Shown here: positions 63,079-64,000 of the stretch, in pieces
How the letters are laid out: the number at the start of each line of letters is the position of its first letter
Numbering within the stretch: the stretch's first letter is position 1
Position numbers and translations under genes: made by a program
The notes under the pieces: model-generated
What the model was told of the DNA's origin: nothing
Seen by the model: the letters and a program-made list of their open reading frames with translations, nothing else
Database searches by the model: none
DNA from: Endozoicomonas sp. SCSIO W0465
GTDB taxonomy: Bacteria; Pseudomonadota; Gammaproteobacteria; Pseudomonadales; Endozoicomonadaceae
Length of the DNA: 64,000 nt
Assembly (NCBI RefSeq): GCF_023716865.1
Contig: NZ_CP092417.1
Coordinates: forward strand, 3,636,001-3,700,000
Reading direction: 5' to 3'

Positions 63079-64000
63079 ATGAAGACTCTTACGATCCTGG
63101 AACTGGACTATAAAGACGACACCAGCCTCTACTTTGAACAGTTTATTAATTTCCCTTTTCCCTGTTTTCTGGATAGCTCGGCATTTGATGGTAACCGGGC
63201 AATTCATAAGGACGATTTCAGCCGTTATGACATCATGACTGCGGCCCCCGAAATACACTTTACCTTCACTTCAGGCGGTGATCTGATTATTGAAGATCTC
63301 ATTCAGCAAAAAATAAAAACACTTTCTGAAACAGAGCCTTTTTCACATTTATCGAATCGACTGCATGCTATGAGCAAAGTCGATAATGCGGGGTTGCCTT
63401 TTGTTGGCGGTATGGTTGGTTTCTGGGGGTATGAACTGTGTGAATACCTTGAGTCAGGTCGAATAGCCCATCGTGATATTTCAACACCGCTTATGTCCGT
63501 CGGATGCTATCACTGGGCACTGATATCTGATCACAAGGAACGACGGGCCTGTCTGGTGTTTCATCCCGACATATCAGAGTCATGGAAAAATTTAATCCTG
63601 ACGACTATTGATCAGATGGCTAAACCCTCAGACAGCCCGTCATTCAAATTGCTCAACAACTTCACCGCGACACAGACCCGTGAGGGGTACCAGACGGCAT
63701 TTCAGCAAATTCAGGACTATATTACGGCGGGAGATTGCTATGAGGTTAATCTTACCCAGCGTTTTACTGCCCCCTATAGCGGCAATTCGTGGGAGGCCTA
63801 TAAAAAACTCAGAACCATCACCAAAGCACCTTACTCAGCGTTTATTTCACGTCCCGACCTGGCCATTCTCAGCCACTCTCCAGAGCAGTTTATACGACTG
63901 GAAAGTGGCCATATTTCCACCAACCCGATCAAGGGCACTCGCCCCAGAGGCCATTCCCCTGAAGAAGACCGTGCTATTGCTGAAGAGTTGCAAAATAGCC
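63079..64000 (+). CDS. pabB: Aminodeoxychorismate synthase component I, partial
   Basis: The first 307 codons are in the window, and the gene runs off the right edge. It reads MKTLTILELDYKDDTSLYFE, a tryptophan-binding-like segment GGMVGFWGYELCEY, then the chorismate-binding core ITAGDCYEVNLTQRFTAPYS, FISRPDLAILSHSPEQFIRL and NPIKGTRPRG. The motif PIKGT, with a Lys as in PabB and not the Ala of TrpE, supports PabB. It makes aminodeoxychorismate for folate synthesis with PabA. The ribosome site before the ATG is weak. Confidence 0.93.
   Translation, partial: MKTLTILELDYKDDTSLYFEQFINFPFPCFLDSSAFDGNRAIHKDDFSRYDIMTAAPEIHFTFTSGGDLIIEDLIQQKIKTLSETEPFSHLSNRLHAMSKVDNAGLPFVGGMVGFWGYELCEYLESGRIAHRDISTPLMSVGCYHWALISDHKERRACLVFHPDISESWKNLILTTIDQMAKPSDSPSFKLLNNFTATQTREGYQTAFQQIQDYITAGDCYEVNLTQRFTAPYSGNSWEAYKKLRTITKAPYSAFISRPDLAILSHSPEQFIRLESGHISTNPIKGTRPRGHSPEEDRAIAEELQNS

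Noticed and set aside
1..64000. CRISPR arrays, tRNA or rRNA genes
   Set aside because: No regularly spaced repeats and no cloverleaf or rRNA sequence was recognised on reading. A covariance-model scan was not possible.

Overview
The window looks like the chromosome of a marine gammaproteobacterium of the Oceanospirillales/Pseudomonadales type, and the IS load plus symbiont-like orphan proteins recall Endozoicomonas. That assignment is inference. The housekeeping order aat-bpt-infA-clpA-clpS-icd-mnmA-hflD-purB follows the order I know from Pseudomonas. No rRNA, tRNA or CRISPR array was recognised.

Positions 1-17,800 are a heap of nested mobile DNA on a decayed prophage. It holds fragments of IS3-, IS50- and IS1380-type elements, two inverted IS3 copies (1780-3046 and 5287-6554) bracketing a MazEF toxin-antitoxin pair, two IS1595 (IS1016-like) copies, one carrying a second IS1595-type element inside it, one IS66 copy and two IS4-type elements. 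The phage tail-tip (J-like) gene and the gene after it are split by IS66 and IS4 insertions. Perfect target-site duplications let both be rejoined in frame. A small XRE repressor-like gene and a divergent small ORF follow.

Positions 17,800-31,600 are mostly core genes: pterin carbinolamine dehydratase, a coiled-coil protein, the N-degron pathway (Aat, Bpt, ClpS, ClpA) with infA, then icd, mnmA, hflD, purB and an EmrAB-type efflux pair whose emrB is frameshifted.

Positions 31,600-38,300 hold the glyoxylate shunt: glcB, a LysR regulator and aceA. A 160-bp MITE splits the LysR gene, and an IS66 copy sits in the LysR-aceA intergenic region, so both the regulator and the promoter region of isocitrate lyase have been hit.

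Positions 38,300-45,600 are accessory: an orphan gene broken by a 25-bp tandem duplication, a third IS66 copy carrying a group II intron, a TatD-family gene with a long basic N-terminal extension, and another DDE IS. Positions 45,600-50,300 hold a threonine-dehydratase-like enzyme, an H-NOX sensor with its hybrid histidine kinase, and pyruvate kinase. A 1147-residue orphan protein (50,856-54,299) follows.

Positions 54,300-60,600 hold the methylcitrate cycle for propionate, reading prpB, prpC, acnD, prpF on the minus strand, with a second MITE between prpB and prpC and a (GEEKK)3 tract at the start of PrpC. The window ends with a small membrane protein, another IS1595 transposase and the 5' part of pabB. 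Together the core genes cover acetate and propionate assimilation (icd branch point, aceA, glcB, prp operon), glycolysis exit (pyk), purine and folate synthesis and regulated proteolysis.
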